This document shows, in pieces, positions 1-5,680 of a stretch of 7,353 nt of DNA. Location: NCBI GenBank assembly GCA_038237645.1, contig JBBRYN010000105.1:1-7353 (forward strand), given 5' to 3'. The position numbers and the translations under genes are program-made. Source of the DNA: QHCA01 sp038237645 (lineage in GTDB: Bacteria > Actinomycetota > Actinomycetes > Mycobacteriales > QHCA01). A model generated the notes under the pieces. It was given only the letters and a program-made list of their open reading frames with translations. It did no database searches and was not told the DNA's origin. Position 1 is the first letter of the stretch, and each line of letters opens with the position of its first letter.

Positions 1-71
1 AGGCAGACAGCGGCCGTCCAGTAAGGGTCATCGGCCCAGTCGGCCGGGATGTTGGCGTGGGGGGCGGTCAT
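1..71 (-). CDS. Start of a hypothetical protein, cut by the left window edge
   Basis: Only the first 23 codons are inside the window; the product begins MTAPHANIPADWADDPYW and continues past base 1. I do not recognise the family. The reading is supported by position: its ATG overlaps the TGA of the preceding 45-aa gene in the four-base ATGA pattern found at most junctions of this operon, and it has the same strand and high-GC codon use. The visible part is polar with several Trp, Asp and Pro residues and no signal peptide or membrane segment. In AICEs the genes after the translocase and its small neighbours often lead to the replication initiator, excisionase and integrase, so this may be the first gene of that module. 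That is inference from gene order only. Confidence 0.6.
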   Translation of the reverse strand, partial: MTAPHANIPADWADDPYWTAAVC

Positions 72-205
72 GCCGCATCACCGCCGTAGGGGCGGTACGG
101 CGGCCGCGGTCCGGCCGTGCAGTTGTTGCGAGGTCGGCGCAGGGGGATGACGGTGGCGACCCTGGGTGCGGGCCGAGGACGGCGGGAGCCGATCGGGCGG
201 GGCAT
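68..205 (-). CDS. Small basic protein of unknown function (45 aa)
   Basis: A 45-residue, strongly basic, Pro/Arg-rich peptide with one short hydrophobic stretch (ATVIPL, residues 17-22) and a single Cys. I do not recognise it. An ORF open in this frame reaches upstream to 469, but that part overlaps the 88-aa gene in another frame and is low-complexity Pro/Arg/His, so I take the ATG at 205. It is preceded by an AAAGGA Shine-Dalgarno-like sequence about eight bases upstream. The stop overlaps the next ATG (ATGA), which suggests translational coupling. It is probably a small accessory gene of the transfer operon. It could still be a non-coding spacer that happens to be open, because any frame in DNA this GC-rich tends to stay open. 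Confidence 0.5.
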   Translation of the reverse strand: MPRPIGSRRPRPAPRVATVIPLRRPRNNCTAGPRPPYRPYGGDAA

Positions 206-240
206 AGGGGGTGTCCTTTCGGGACGGTGGCGGGCAGGGG

Positions 241-507
241 TCAGCGGTTGATGGGGTCGCGGGGGTCTTGGGGGTCGGGTCGGGTGCCGGCGGCGTGGGT
301 GCGGGTCCACCAGGTGTAGGCGCGGCGGCCCAGGCGCAGCCGCCAGCCGGTGGCCTGGCAGCGCCGGCAGGGCCGACTTGCCCGGCCGGTGGGGGTGCGG
401 GTGCGGCCGTGTCCGTGGCAGCGGCGGCACCGTTTGAACGGGTGCGACGCGCAGGCGCCGGCGTAACACAGGGTCAACAGCAGGGCGGCGAGGCTAGCGG
501 TGAGCAT
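241..507 (-). CDS. Small membrane-anchored double CxxC (zinc-ribbon-like) protein of mobile elements
   Basis: An 88-aa protein. Residues 1-19 are hydrophobic and look like a signal anchor. Then come two CxxC knuckles, C27-x2-C30 followed by HGHG and C47-x2-C50 followed by QATG, seventeen residues apart in a basic stretch. The pattern recalls the CxxCxGxG repeats of the DnaJ zinc domain, so binding of one zinc ion is likely. Short proteins of this kind occur beside the FtsK-like transfer gene in actinobacterial integrative elements; I know of no proven function. The ATG at 507 has GGAG a few bases upstream, which supports this start. The gene lies about 150 bp downstream of the translocase gene, beyond a repeat-rich gap. 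The C-terminal 20 residues are polar (RPDPQDPRDP) and probably disordered. Confidence 0.75.
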   Translation of the reverse strand: MLTASLAALLLTLCYAGACASHPFKRCRRCHGHGRTRTPTGRASRPCRRCQATGWRLRLGRRAYTWWTRTHAAGTRPDPQDPRDPINR

Positions 508-646
508 GGGGGCTCCAGGTCGGCTCGTAGAGGGGTTTTCGGGCGTGGGAGGTCGGGGCCGCTAGGCGGCTAGCGTCCTGGTGGGGCGGGGGTTGGCGGG
601 CTAGCGGCGGGGCTAGGTCTAGCGCCAGGGGTGGCTAGACCTAGCC
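492..646. repeat. CTAG-rich repeat cluster downstream of the translocase gene; candidate DNA-recognition (clt-like) site
   Basis: Eight CTAG tetranucleotides lie between 494 and 645 (at 494, 562, 570, 601, 613, 619, 635 and 641). By eye I found only two others in the rest of the window, near 6147 and 6942. Three copies read GGCTAGCG (492, 568, 599) and two more form the arms of a perfect inverted repeat. Most of the cluster is in the non-coding gap 508-658, but the 492 copy lies inside the start of the 88-aa gene. In Streptomyces conjugative plasmids such as pSVH1, the FtsK-like TraB binds short direct repeats (TRS, in the clt locus) near its own gene. The position fits, but the motif here is not the pSVH1 octamer, so a clt role is inference. 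Alternatives are a regulator-binding cluster or an RNA structure between genes. Confidence 0.5.
611..646. repeat. Perfect 13-bp inverted repeat with a 10-base loop
   Basis: GGCTAGGTCTAGC (611-623) is exactly complementary to GCTAGACCTAGCC (634-646), with ten bases between. It begins 13 bases after the translocase stop codon in the sense of transcription (stop at 661-659). In RNA it would form a stable stem. No run of T follows on the minus strand, so a classical intrinsic terminator is not supported. It could act as a 3' stabilising or attenuating hairpin between the translocase and downstream genes, or as a protein-binding palindrome. Confidence 0.7.
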
Positions 647-658
647 GGCCGCGGTCGG

Positions 659-2761
659 TTAGCCGGCTCCTCGTCGGCGGTTGCGTTCGGTGATGGCGGT
701 CGCGATGTCCTCGCGCCAGATGCCCTTGCGGTTCGCGCCGAGTCCGGTGGCCGGGTCGGTGCCCCAGACCTGGCGGCCGACGGGGACGCCGTGGGGTTTC
801 AGGGCGGCGGCGAGCTGCTCGGCCCGCCACCCCCCGTAGGCGTCCGGGCGGAGCTCGGCCAGGCGGGACACGACCGTCTCCGACCACACTTTCGGTTCGT
901 GGGTGCCGACGACGGCCAGCACATCTTCGAGAATGCTGTAGCCCGACCCGGACTCCTGCGGGTCGATTGTTTCCCCGGCTGCGTGGCCGGACAGGGTGCC
1001 GGCGGTGACGCGCATGGCGCGTGCGCGGTCGGCGATCTTGTCGGCGTCGGGCTTGTCGAGGTAGTAGGTCCGCACGATCTGCGGATCATCGGATGCGCCG
1101 ACGAGGTAGCCGATCCCCCGGTCGGTCGGTCGCAACGTCGTGGCGCGGATGCCGTTCTTATACATCGACGTACCGAGCACCATGTCGTTTTCGGTCTGGC
1201 CGGTGACGCGTAGGCAGAACCGGACGGAGACGTTCGCTGAGACCCCGGTCGGCAGGGAGCCGGCGTCGGGGCGCTGGGTGGCCAGGATGAGGATGACGCC
1301 GAGTGCCCGGCCGAGTTTGATGATGAACTCGGCCAGCTCGCCGGCCTCAGCACCGTAGATGGGGTGGGCGAAGAGGTTCTGTACTTCGTCGAGGACCGCG
1401 ACAAGGGGGTGCAGCCGCAGGGTGCGGCGGTTGGCGATCGGCCGGCTGATCTTGCCGTCGGGGCAGAAGTCCTGCGGCAGCGACGCGATCGCCTCGGACC
1501 GGCGGATCACCTCCGCCTTGAGCTCGCGTAGGGCGTCGCGGGCGGCCTCGATGGTGTGGTCGGCCAGGCCGGAGGCGTACCGGTGGGCGACCTTCGCCGC
1601 GGCTGCGAGGTCCCCGGAGCCTTTTAGTTCGTAGACCCACAGCTCACAGGTCGGGTCCAGCGCGGCCGCGCAGAGCAGGACCCGGGCGGCGTTGGTCTTC
1701 CCGCCGCCGGGCAGCGACCCGATCAGCACGTTGTTCTCGAACAAGCTGAATCCGACCCCGCGGCCGCGGGGGTCGGTCCCGAACGGCAGTGCGCCGAACA
1801 GGTCGACTTGGCCTTTGCGGGCCGGCGGCCAGGCCGGCGGCTTGGCGCGGGCCATGTCCTGATCGCCCACCCACAGGATGAGGCGGCCGGCGTGCTGGTC
1901 GTGGGCGGGCTCGGGCCACACGCAGCCGATCGGCCGGCGAAGCCCGGATGCCAGGCGGTCGCGGCGGTCGAGGATGTCGGTCACCGTCACCCCGTAGGGC
2001 AGGTCAACATCGGCGCGCCAGCCGGGGCCATCGCGGGTGATCGGCGCCGGGAAGTTGATGCCCGACCCCTTCGGCCCCAGCGCCTGACTGATGCCGGCGA
2101 TCCCGAGCGACCCCAGGGCGCGGATGACAATGTCGGAGGTCAACTTCTGCGCTCTGGTAGCGACCACAGCGCGGGAGATGAGCGGCCGGTCCGCGGGTGC
2201 ACCGACCCAGCCCAGCAGACCGACGAGCCCGGCCAGCAGACCCAGGCGCGGGAGGGTCGGCAGCGCGAAGATCACCCCGACAACCACCAGGGCTGGCACG
2301 GCGATCAGGGCGGTGACGATCAGCCGGAGGCGGACCCGGTCGTTGCGGCGGTCGGTCAGCTTGATGTACCGCTCGGCGTCGGCCCGGTCCACCGCGGCAT
2401 GGCGGACCGGATGGCCTTCGGCGTCGAACAGCCAGTCCAGCAACGACCGGACCGCCCGGCCCGCACCCCGCGGCGACCGCCCGGCCAGTGTCGCCGCGTA
2501 CCCCGGTACGCGCAGGCTGTGGAAGGCGGTAGTCCGCCACACGTAGGACCAGGCCCACACCGCGGCGGTCCGGGCCTCATCGGCCGACGTTGCCCAGGCC
2601 GGCAGGATCGGCCGGGAACGGACCGCGGACCGCCAGGGCGGTGCGCCGTCCTCGATCCGGGCCGAGTCCACCGGCACCGGTCCACCCTCCAGGACGGCTC
2701 CGGGCTGCTCGGCGTCGAGTAGCCGGCGCAACTCCAGGTCGATCGGGTCTTCCTCAGTCAT
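659..2761 (-). CDS. FtsK/SpoIIIE-family DNA translocase, TraSA/TraB-like conjugal transfer protein
   Basis: The conjugation motor of the element (700 aa). Proteins of this family (TraSA of pSAM2, TraB of pSVH1) form membrane-bound hexameric rings that pump double-stranded DNA into the recipient using ATP. Seen here: a cytoplasmic N-terminus; two hydrophobic segments at about 145-168 and 172-190; Walker A GSLPGGGKT at 348-356; Walker B ending LVAVLDE at 453-459; the FtsK-type ATQRPD motif at 494-499; and a C-terminal domain at about 610-700 (VWSETVV, GVPVGRQVWGT, GANRKGIWREDI) of the winged-helix type used for DNA recognition. Length and domain order fit AICE translocases and not chromosomal FtsK, which has four membrane segments and a long linker. 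The ATG at 2761 has GGAGGT seven bases upstream. It lies inside the operon, after the DUF2637 gene. All catalytic motifs are intact. Confidence 0.95.
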   Translation of the reverse strand: MTEEDPIDLELRRLLDAEQPGAVLEGGPVPVDSARIEDGAPPWRSAVRSRPILPAWATSADEARTAAVWAWSYVWRTTAFHSLRVPGYAATLAGRSPRGAGRAVRSLLDWLFDAEGHPVRHAAVDRADAERYIKLTDRRNDRVRLRLIVTALIAVPALVVVGVIFALPTLPRLGLLAGLVGLLGWVGAPADRPLISRAVVATRAQKLTSDIVIRALGSLGIAGISQALGPKGSGINFPAPITRDGPGWRADVDLPYGVTVTDILDRRDRLASGLRRPIGCVWPEPAHDQHAGRLILWVGDQDMARAKPPAWPPARKGQVDLFGALPFGTDPRGRGVGFSLFENNVLIGSLPGGGKTNAARVLLCAAALDPTCELWVYELKGSGDLAAAAKVAHRYASGLADHTIEAARDALRELKAEVIRRSEAIASLPQDFCPDGKISRPIANRRTLRLHPLVAVLDEVQNLFAHPIYGAEAGELAEFIIKLGRALGVILILATQRPDAGSLPTGVSANVSVRFCLRVTGQTENDMVLGTSMYKNGIRATTLRPTDRGIGYLVGASDDPQIVRTYYLDKPDADKIADRARAMRVTAGTLSGHAAGETIDPQESGSGYSILEDVLAVVGTHEPKVWSETVVSRLAELRPDAYGGWRAEQLAAALKPHGVPVGRQVWGTDPATGLGANRKGIWREDIATAITERNRRRGAG

Positions 2762-2825
2762 CGGACGTACCTCCAGTCAGAAGCAGCAGCGGGAGAAGAT
2801 CGGTGGTCGTGCTCGGGGCGGTCAT
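2754..2825 (-). CDS. Possible 23-codon linking ORF between the DUF2637 gene and the translocase gene
   Basis: A tiny ORF (MTAPSTTTDLLPLLLL..., 23 aa) fills the otherwise empty 60-base gap. Its ATG overlaps the TGA of the DUF2637 gene as ATGA, and its own TGA falls eight bases inside the translocase gene. It contains the translocase Shine-Dalgarno. Ribosomes could therefore pass without release from one gene into the next. No independent ribosome site or homology supports it, so it may be chance. The peptide has a short hydrophobic Leu run. A coupling or leader role is inference. Confidence 0.35.
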   Translation of the reverse strand: MTAPSTTTDLLPLLLLTGGTSDD

Positions 2826-3628
2826 GCGGCGACCTTGAGAGCCCGCAGCAGCTCCGAAGCGCGGCCGGTGGCTATCCGGTGACCCCGGGCGCGTAGGCCG
2901 GCGATCAGCGCCACCCGGGTCAACGGCCGCCCGGCGTTGGCCAGATCAGCCGCGACGGCCCGCCCGACGAGCAGCAGGTCCGCCACGTCGACCGGGACCG
3001 GACGCGACCGCGGCAGCCCACGGGCCGGAACCGACCCAGAGGACCGAACCGCCGGGACCAGACCCCGACCGGCAGCGGACCGGACCCGATCCCGGTCCCG
3101 GTCTGTCTCCCGGTCCGGGACCTGTGTGCGGTCCGGTCCCCGGTCCTCGACCGGGACGGCCGCGACGTCGGGGGCGGTCCGGGCCGGGCCGAGGACGGCG
3201 GTGATGGTCCGCCGGGCCGACGTGGCCAGCAGGGCGCCGGAGGCCATCACCATCAGCCCGTCCACCGCCAGCGGTCCGATCGTCGCGGTCAACGCGTCCT
3301 CCCGGTAGAAGGTCAGCAGCCCGGACAGGTGCCGGTAGGAGACGACCGCGGCGACAACGGCGACGGGAAGCAGGCCCAGCCAGCGCACGGCGATCCAGCA
3401 CCAGGCGGCCGGCCACGGGGTGCGGGCCATCACCTCCAGCGCCATGATCAGCGCGACCGGCCAGAACACCGCCCCGATCACCGAACCCGCCTGCGGCGAC
3501 CACCGCGAACCGGCATCAGCTGGGGGGACGTAGGAGTGGGCGACGTTCGCCGCGACCGACACCAGCCCACCCAGCAGCGCCGCCGCATACGCCCAACCCC
3601 GGCCCGCGACCGGCATCGACGCGCTCAT
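2822..3628 (-). CDS. DUF2637-type membrane protein with C-terminal helical (wHTH-like) domain; Spd-like transfer protein
   Basis: A 268-aa protein. Four hydrophobic segments at about 12-31, 49-67, 78-97 and 117-136 form the membrane part, in the style of DUF2637 proteins encoded beside FtsK-like transfer genes in actinobacterial elements. A charged linker follows (about 145-210) with a run of Asp-Arg pairs near 163-182. The C-terminal 55 residues (VADLLLVGRAVAADL, RVALIAGLRARGHRI, ASELLRALK) look like a small helical DNA- or protein-binding domain. The role is probably as a membrane partner of the translocase or in spread of the element between hyphal compartments (Spd function); no enzyme motif is seen. 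The frame stays open upstream to 4006, but that part is Arg-rich and overlaps the 155-aa gene, so I use the ATG at 3628, which overlaps the upstream stop as ATGA. Confidence 0.85.
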   Translation of the reverse strand: MSASMPVAGRGWAYAAALLGGLVSVAANVAHSYVPPADAGSRWSPQAGSVIGAVFWPVALIMALEVMARTPWPAAWCWIAVRWLGLLPVAVVAAVVSYRHLSGLLTFYREDALTATIGPLAVDGLMVMASGALLATSARRTITAVLGPARTAPDVAAVPVEDRGPDRTQVPDRETDRDRDRVRSAAGRGLVPAVRSSGSVPARGLPRSRPVPVDVADLLLVGRAVAADLANAGRPLTRVALIAGLRARGHRIATGRASELLRALKVAA

Positions 3629-4092
3629 GCCGCACCACCGGCGGCACGGCGGGCGGAGTCTCGTCGAGCGTAGTCGGCGAGCACGATCACCGACGCGCCG
3701 GCCGACGGCACCTGGTGCTGAGCCGGCGCCGAGGCGACCGGCCCGTCGGGGCCGGCGTTGGCCTGGCGGGTGCGGTGCCGCGCCCAGGCCTGCCATCCGG
3801 CCGCGACCACGACGGCCAGGAAGACGGCGGCGGCGAACAGGCCGGCGGCCAGCAGCGCCCACCAGCCCACCCCATGCCCGGCCTGCTGCCCTGCAGCGAC
3901 GAGCTGCCCGGCCGCGTGCGCGCGTACCCCGCCCGTCGCCTCGGCTGGTACGTCGCCGGCCGCAGCGGGCAGATGGTGTGTCGGCCGTGTATTGGCGGCG
4001 AGCCACACGCCGGCTACGACTGCGGCCAGGACACCAACACCCCAGCCGCCGGAGGTGTTGCCGGTTTCGGTCCAGGTGCCGTGCCGGCTCAT
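3625..4092 (-). CDS. Two-segment membrane protein of the transfer operon (155 aa)
   Basis: I do not recognise the family. Two hydrophobic segments stand out: about 17-33 (GVGVLAAVVAGVWLAA) and about 75-100 (GWWALLAAGLFAAAVFLAVVV). Between them is a roughly 40-residue Ala/Gly/His-containing loop. The C-terminal 55 residues are soluble, with a short conserved-looking patch SVIVLADYARRDSARRA. Both ends are joined to neighbours by ATGA overlaps, which fixes start and stop and places it firmly in the operon. Small membrane proteins like this are usual next to the translocase in Streptomyces plasmids and AICEs, where several Spd proteins are thought to form a membrane complex for spread of the DNA. 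Assignment to that group is by context only. Confidence 0.75.
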   Translation of the reverse strand: MSRHGTWTETGNTSGGWGVGVLAAVVAGVWLAANTRPTHHLPAAAGDVPAEATGGVRAHAAGQLVAAGQQAGHGVGWWALLAAGLFAAAVFLAVVVAAGWQAWARHRTRQANAGPDGPVASAPAQHQVPSAGASVIVLADYARRDSARRAAGGAA

Positions 4093-4247
4093 CCCGACAC
4101 CGCCTGCCCGAAGGAGGCGATCGCGTTCATCACTCCGGCGAACAGGGCGGCGAGCTGCCGTACCTCGTTGGCGGCTTCCTGCGGGGCGGTGGCCACGTAG
4201 TAGACGACGAACGCCAGCACGATCAGTGCGGTGATCTTGCGAGTCAT
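4089..4247 (-). CDS. Small single-pass membrane peptide (52 aa)
   Basis: A 52-residue protein beginning MTRKITALIVLAFVVYYVAT: two basic residues followed by a membrane segment at about 5-20, then an amphipathic helix (about 22-50) with Ala, Gln and Phe. The ATG at 4247 is preceded by AAGGAG six bases upstream, one of the best ribosome sites in the operon. The start also overlaps the stop of the 95-aa gene, and its own stop overlaps the next start, both as ATGA. Very short proteins with one N-terminal membrane helix recur in the transfer regions of actinobacterial integrative elements; their function is unknown to me. The strong ribosome site suggests it is made in quantity, perhaps as a structural part of the membrane transfer complex (inference). 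Confidence 0.8.
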   Translation of the reverse strand: MTRKITALIVLAFVVYYVATAPQEAANEVRQLAALFAGVMNAIASFGQAVSG

Positions 4248-4531
4248 GAGCTACTCCTTGACGTGAGGGCCGCGGCCGGAAGGCCGGAAGGCGAAGGGGT
4301 CGCCGGCTGGGCCGGCGCAGGGGTGGGGGCCGGCGGGCCGTCGAGGACGGCCAGCCCGGCAGCAGTCAGCAAGTACGGGATCGGCGCGTCGACGTCGACG
4401 TCGACGTCGACGCCGACCAGGACTGGCGGCGTGCTGGGTGCCATCGAGCACCAGCCGCCATGGACCTGGCACACGGCGTTGCCGTCCCACACGTGGGCGT
4501 TGACGGCTGGGGTGGCGGCGGGGCGGGTCAT
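4244..4531 (-). CDS. Pro/Ala-rich hypothetical protein with a CxxHxxxC motif (95 aa)
   Basis: Not recognised. Residues 1-30 hold a compact N-terminal patch with C21, H24 and C28 (CQVHGGWC), which could bind a metal or form a disulfide. Then comes a Val-Asp tandem (residues 41-48), encoded by a hexanucleotide repeat, then PIPYLLTAAGLAVL, weakly hydrophobic. The C-terminal third is Pro/Ala/Ser-rich and probably disordered. The frame is open further upstream to 4759, but that part overlaps the wall hydrolase gene in another frame. The ATG at 4531 overlaps the hydrolase stop (ATGA) and is the natural coupled start. Its place between a wall hydrolase and membrane proteins suggests an accessory role in transfer, without direct evidence. 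Confidence 0.65.
   Translation of the reverse strand: MTRPAATPAVNAHVWDGNAVCQVHGGWCSMAPSTPPVLVGVDVDVDVDAPIPYLLTAAGLAVLDGPPAPTPAPAQPATPSPSGLPAAALTSRSSS
4388..4411. repeat. Hexanucleotide tandem repeat (GTCGAC)x4
   Basis: Four perfect head-to-tail copies of the self-complementary hexamer GTCGAC lie inside the 95-aa gene, where they encode Val-Asp four times. Because the unit is six bases, slippage would add or remove Val-Asp pairs without breaking the frame. Each unit is also a palindrome. Confidence 0.9.
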
Positions 4532-5085
4532 CGGCCGGTCCAGTAGCGGCCCCAACACGACCGGGAGGCGTCCCAGTTGTGCGCTCCGGCGCCGCCGGCC
4601 CACAACCGGATGAACGCCCGGTCCTGGGTTGCCGGCGGGTAGGCGCGGGCCGGCGGCGCCAGGTGGGTCACGCCGGTCCAGGTGGCGTTGATGAACTGAT
4701 AGGCGCCCGACGCGGTCGAGTGCGCGTTCTGCGCCTGGTAGTTCCCGCCGGACTCGCACTGGCGGATGTGCCCGGCGATCGCCGGCAACGACGTGCTCCC
4801 GCCGGCCGTCGTGTCGGTGGTGCCGGCACCGGCCGTGCCGATCGTGGGGAGGTCCTGGCAGCCGGCTGTGACGGCGAGCAGCGCCAGGGCGGCGACCTGC
4901 ACGCCGACCCTGCCCGGCACAACGAGCCGTTGGGCGGCGAGGTGGGCGATCCGCGGGTCACGGTATGTCCGGCCACCCCACGCGGTGCGGGTGACCTGCA
5001 ACCCCCACGCCCGCGCCTCCGCATCACGGCCGGCGTGCAGCCGATCGCCCAGCGCCCCGACAGCCTGAGCGAGGCGGCCAGTCAT
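4528..5085 (-). CDS. Membrane-anchored Rpf/lysozyme-like peptidoglycan hydrolase (transglycosylase-like)
   Basis: A 185-aa protein likely to cut the glycan strands of the cell wall outside the membrane. Residues 1-58 are polar and basic; a hydrophobic segment at about 59-75 ends in VTAGC76, either a signal anchor or an unusual late lipobox. A Gly/Thr-rich linker leads to the catalytic domain, about 100-185, with the resuscitation-promoting-factor pattern: IRQCESGGNY at 107-116, SGAYQFINATW nearby, and a closing WDASRSCWGRYW. E111 is the expected catalytic acid, and C110 and C177 are placed to form the fold's disulfide. The N-terminal cytoplasmic extension is longer than in secreted Rpf proteins. 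It is coupled to both neighbours by ATGA. In a transfer operon the likely job is local wall opening at the contact site (inference). The fold assignment is firm; the exact bond cut is not. Confidence 0.85.
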   Translation of the reverse strand: MTGRLAQAVGALGDRLHAGRDAEARAWGLQVTRTAWGGRTYRDPRIAHLAAQRLVVPGRVGVQVAALALLAVTAGCQDLPTIGTAGAGTTDTTAGGSTSLPAIAGHIRQCESGGNYQAQNAHSTASGAYQFINATWTGVTHLAPPARAYPPATQDRAFIRLWAGGAGAHNWDASRSCWGRYWTGR

Positions 5086-5477
5086 GCCGCCACCTCGCCA
5101 TCTGCCAGGACGGCCTGAACGGAGGCCCCGGACATGCCGAGCCGATCCCCGGCCTGTGACGGCAACAGGCCTCGGTCGATCAGGCGGAGCAGTGCCGCCC
5201 GGCGTTCGGCCTTCGACAGCCGCACCGCCTCGCCGTCAACAGCCCGCTCCACCGCGACCTCATCGACCAGGTCCGGGTCGGCCACCGGCTCCGCCGGCAG
5301 ATCGAGCTCGACCACGACCCGTTCATCAGCGCGGATCGCGAACTCCCAACACCGACCACACGCCACTCCACTCACCCGGCGGCGCGTCAGCGGATGCACC
5401 GAACGGCACCTGTCCCGAGCCACCGATGCGAGTGGGTGCGCCTCCCCCAGATACGCCACTGCTTGACGTTCCGCCAC
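5082..5477 (-). CDS. First gene of the transfer operon: Cys/His-motif protein with C-terminal helix-turn-helix
   Basis: A 131-aa protein, GTG start at 5477 with AGGAGG seven bases upstream (5490-5485), the strongest ribosome site in the window. Residues 20-45 hold C24, H28, C40 and C43 (RCRSVHPL and CGRCWE), a plausible zinc-binding set. Residues 88-125 (LSKAERRAALLRLIDRGLL, SQAGDRLGMSGASVQAVL) have the spacing of a helix-turn-helix, so DNA binding is likely. Similar short regulators with an N-terminal Cys/His patch and C-terminal HTH occur in actinobacterial mobile elements; I cannot name a characterised one. It lies directly behind the operator-promoter and is coupled (ATGA) to the wall hydrolase gene. 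It may control the operon or element replication. The zinc site and the target DNA are inferred. Confidence 0.75.
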   Translation of the reverse strand: MAERQAVAYLGEAHPLASVARDRCRSVHPLTRRRVSGVACGRCWEFAIRADERVVVELDLPAEPVADPDLVDEVAVERAVDGEAVRLSKAERRAALLRLIDRGLLPSQAGDRLGMSGASVQAVLADGEVAA

Positions 5478-5484
5478 TTGCCTG

Positions 5485-5490
5485 CCTCCT
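5485..5490 (-). promoter_or_regulatory. Ribosome binding site AGGAGG for the 131-aa gene
   Basis: A perfect AGGAGG on the minus strand, seven bases before the GTG at 5477. It decides this non-ATG start. Confidence 0.85.
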
Positions 5491-5532
5491 CTGTCGAAGC
5501 CCTGATGCCTTGGTCAGGCGGGCAGTGGAGGG

Positions 5533-5562
5533 AAGCTAACAGTTGTTTGGTTAGCCTGTCAA
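5533..5562 (-). promoter_or_regulatory. Promoter of the transfer operon (TTGACA, 18 bp, TAGCTT)
   Basis: On the minus strand a perfect -35 hexamer TTGACA (5562-5557) is followed after 18 bases by TAGCTT (5538-5533), which fits the actinobacterial TAnnnT -10, with TG one base upstream as in an extended -10. Transcription would start near 5526, leaving a leader of about 50 bases. Both elements lie within or touch the inverted repeat 5536-5569, so a bound repressor would block RNA polymerase. Confidence 0.7.
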
Positions 5563-5569
5563 CTGTTAG
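5536..5569. promoter_or_regulatory. Operator: perfect 10-bp inverted repeat across the transfer promoter
   Basis: CTAACAGTTG (5536-5545) and its exact complement CAACTGTTAG (5560-5569) are separated by 14 bases. Each arm is itself a small palindrome, AAC-N-GTT, so two protein dimers could bind, one over the -10 and one over the -35 of the minus-strand promoter. A related GGTTAG lies between them (5549-5554) and another CTGTTAG at 5620-5626. The GntR-kinase encoded next door is the obvious candidate repressor (inference from neighbourhood and site geometry). Confidence 0.7.
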
Positions 5570-5619
5570 GTCTGCGGGTCGTTCAGTTCTCACATCCCGC
5601 CTGAGCGGGGCTGATCTCC

Positions 5620-5639
5620 CTGTTAGACGCTGATAGCCT
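5620..5639 (+). promoter_or_regulatory. Probable promoter and third operator half-site for the GntR-kinase gene
   Basis: TGATAGCCT (5631-5639) fits an extended -10 (TGnTAnnnT) on the plus strand; there is no good -35 at the right distance (5611-5616 reads CTGATC). The half-site CTGTTAG (5620-5626), a copy of seven bases from the operator arm, lies just upstream of the -10. This suggests weak expression and autoregulation. A start near 5646 would leave a leader of about 35 bases and would rule out the TTG at 5639 as start codon. Confidence 0.45.
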
Positions 5640-5680
5640 TGGTCCGATCACGATCTCCAGAGAAGCGAGGCCACGACCAC

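Noticed and set aside
492..646. CRISPR array
   Set aside because: The repeats are short (6-13 bases), irregularly spaced and partly palindromic, with no uniform spacers and no cas genes.
1808..2722. 304-codon open frame on the plus strand
   Set aside because: It lies wholly opposite the translocase gene, has Gly/Pro/Arg-rich composition and no domain; it is a shadow of GC-rich coding DNA.
3629..4006. N-terminal extension of the DUF2637 protein by 126 residues
   Set aside because: The extension is Arg/Gly-rich low complexity and lies over the 155-aa gene in another frame; the ATGA start at 3628 explains the family domain exactly.
3627..4613. 328-codon open frame on the plus strand
   Set aside because: It is Arg/Pro-rich, opposite four well-linked operon genes, and has no ribosome site or recognisable motif.
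5596..5609. CCCGC-CTGA-GCGGG hairpin in the divergent control region
   Set aside because: A 5-bp GC stem is expected by chance in such DNA and has no T-run; it may be part of the regulator leader region but nothing supports a function.
5639..5680. TTG start adding 14 residues to the GntR-kinase
   Set aside because: It overlaps the likely -10 element and the added residues do not belong to the GntR fold; ATG 5681 is preferred.
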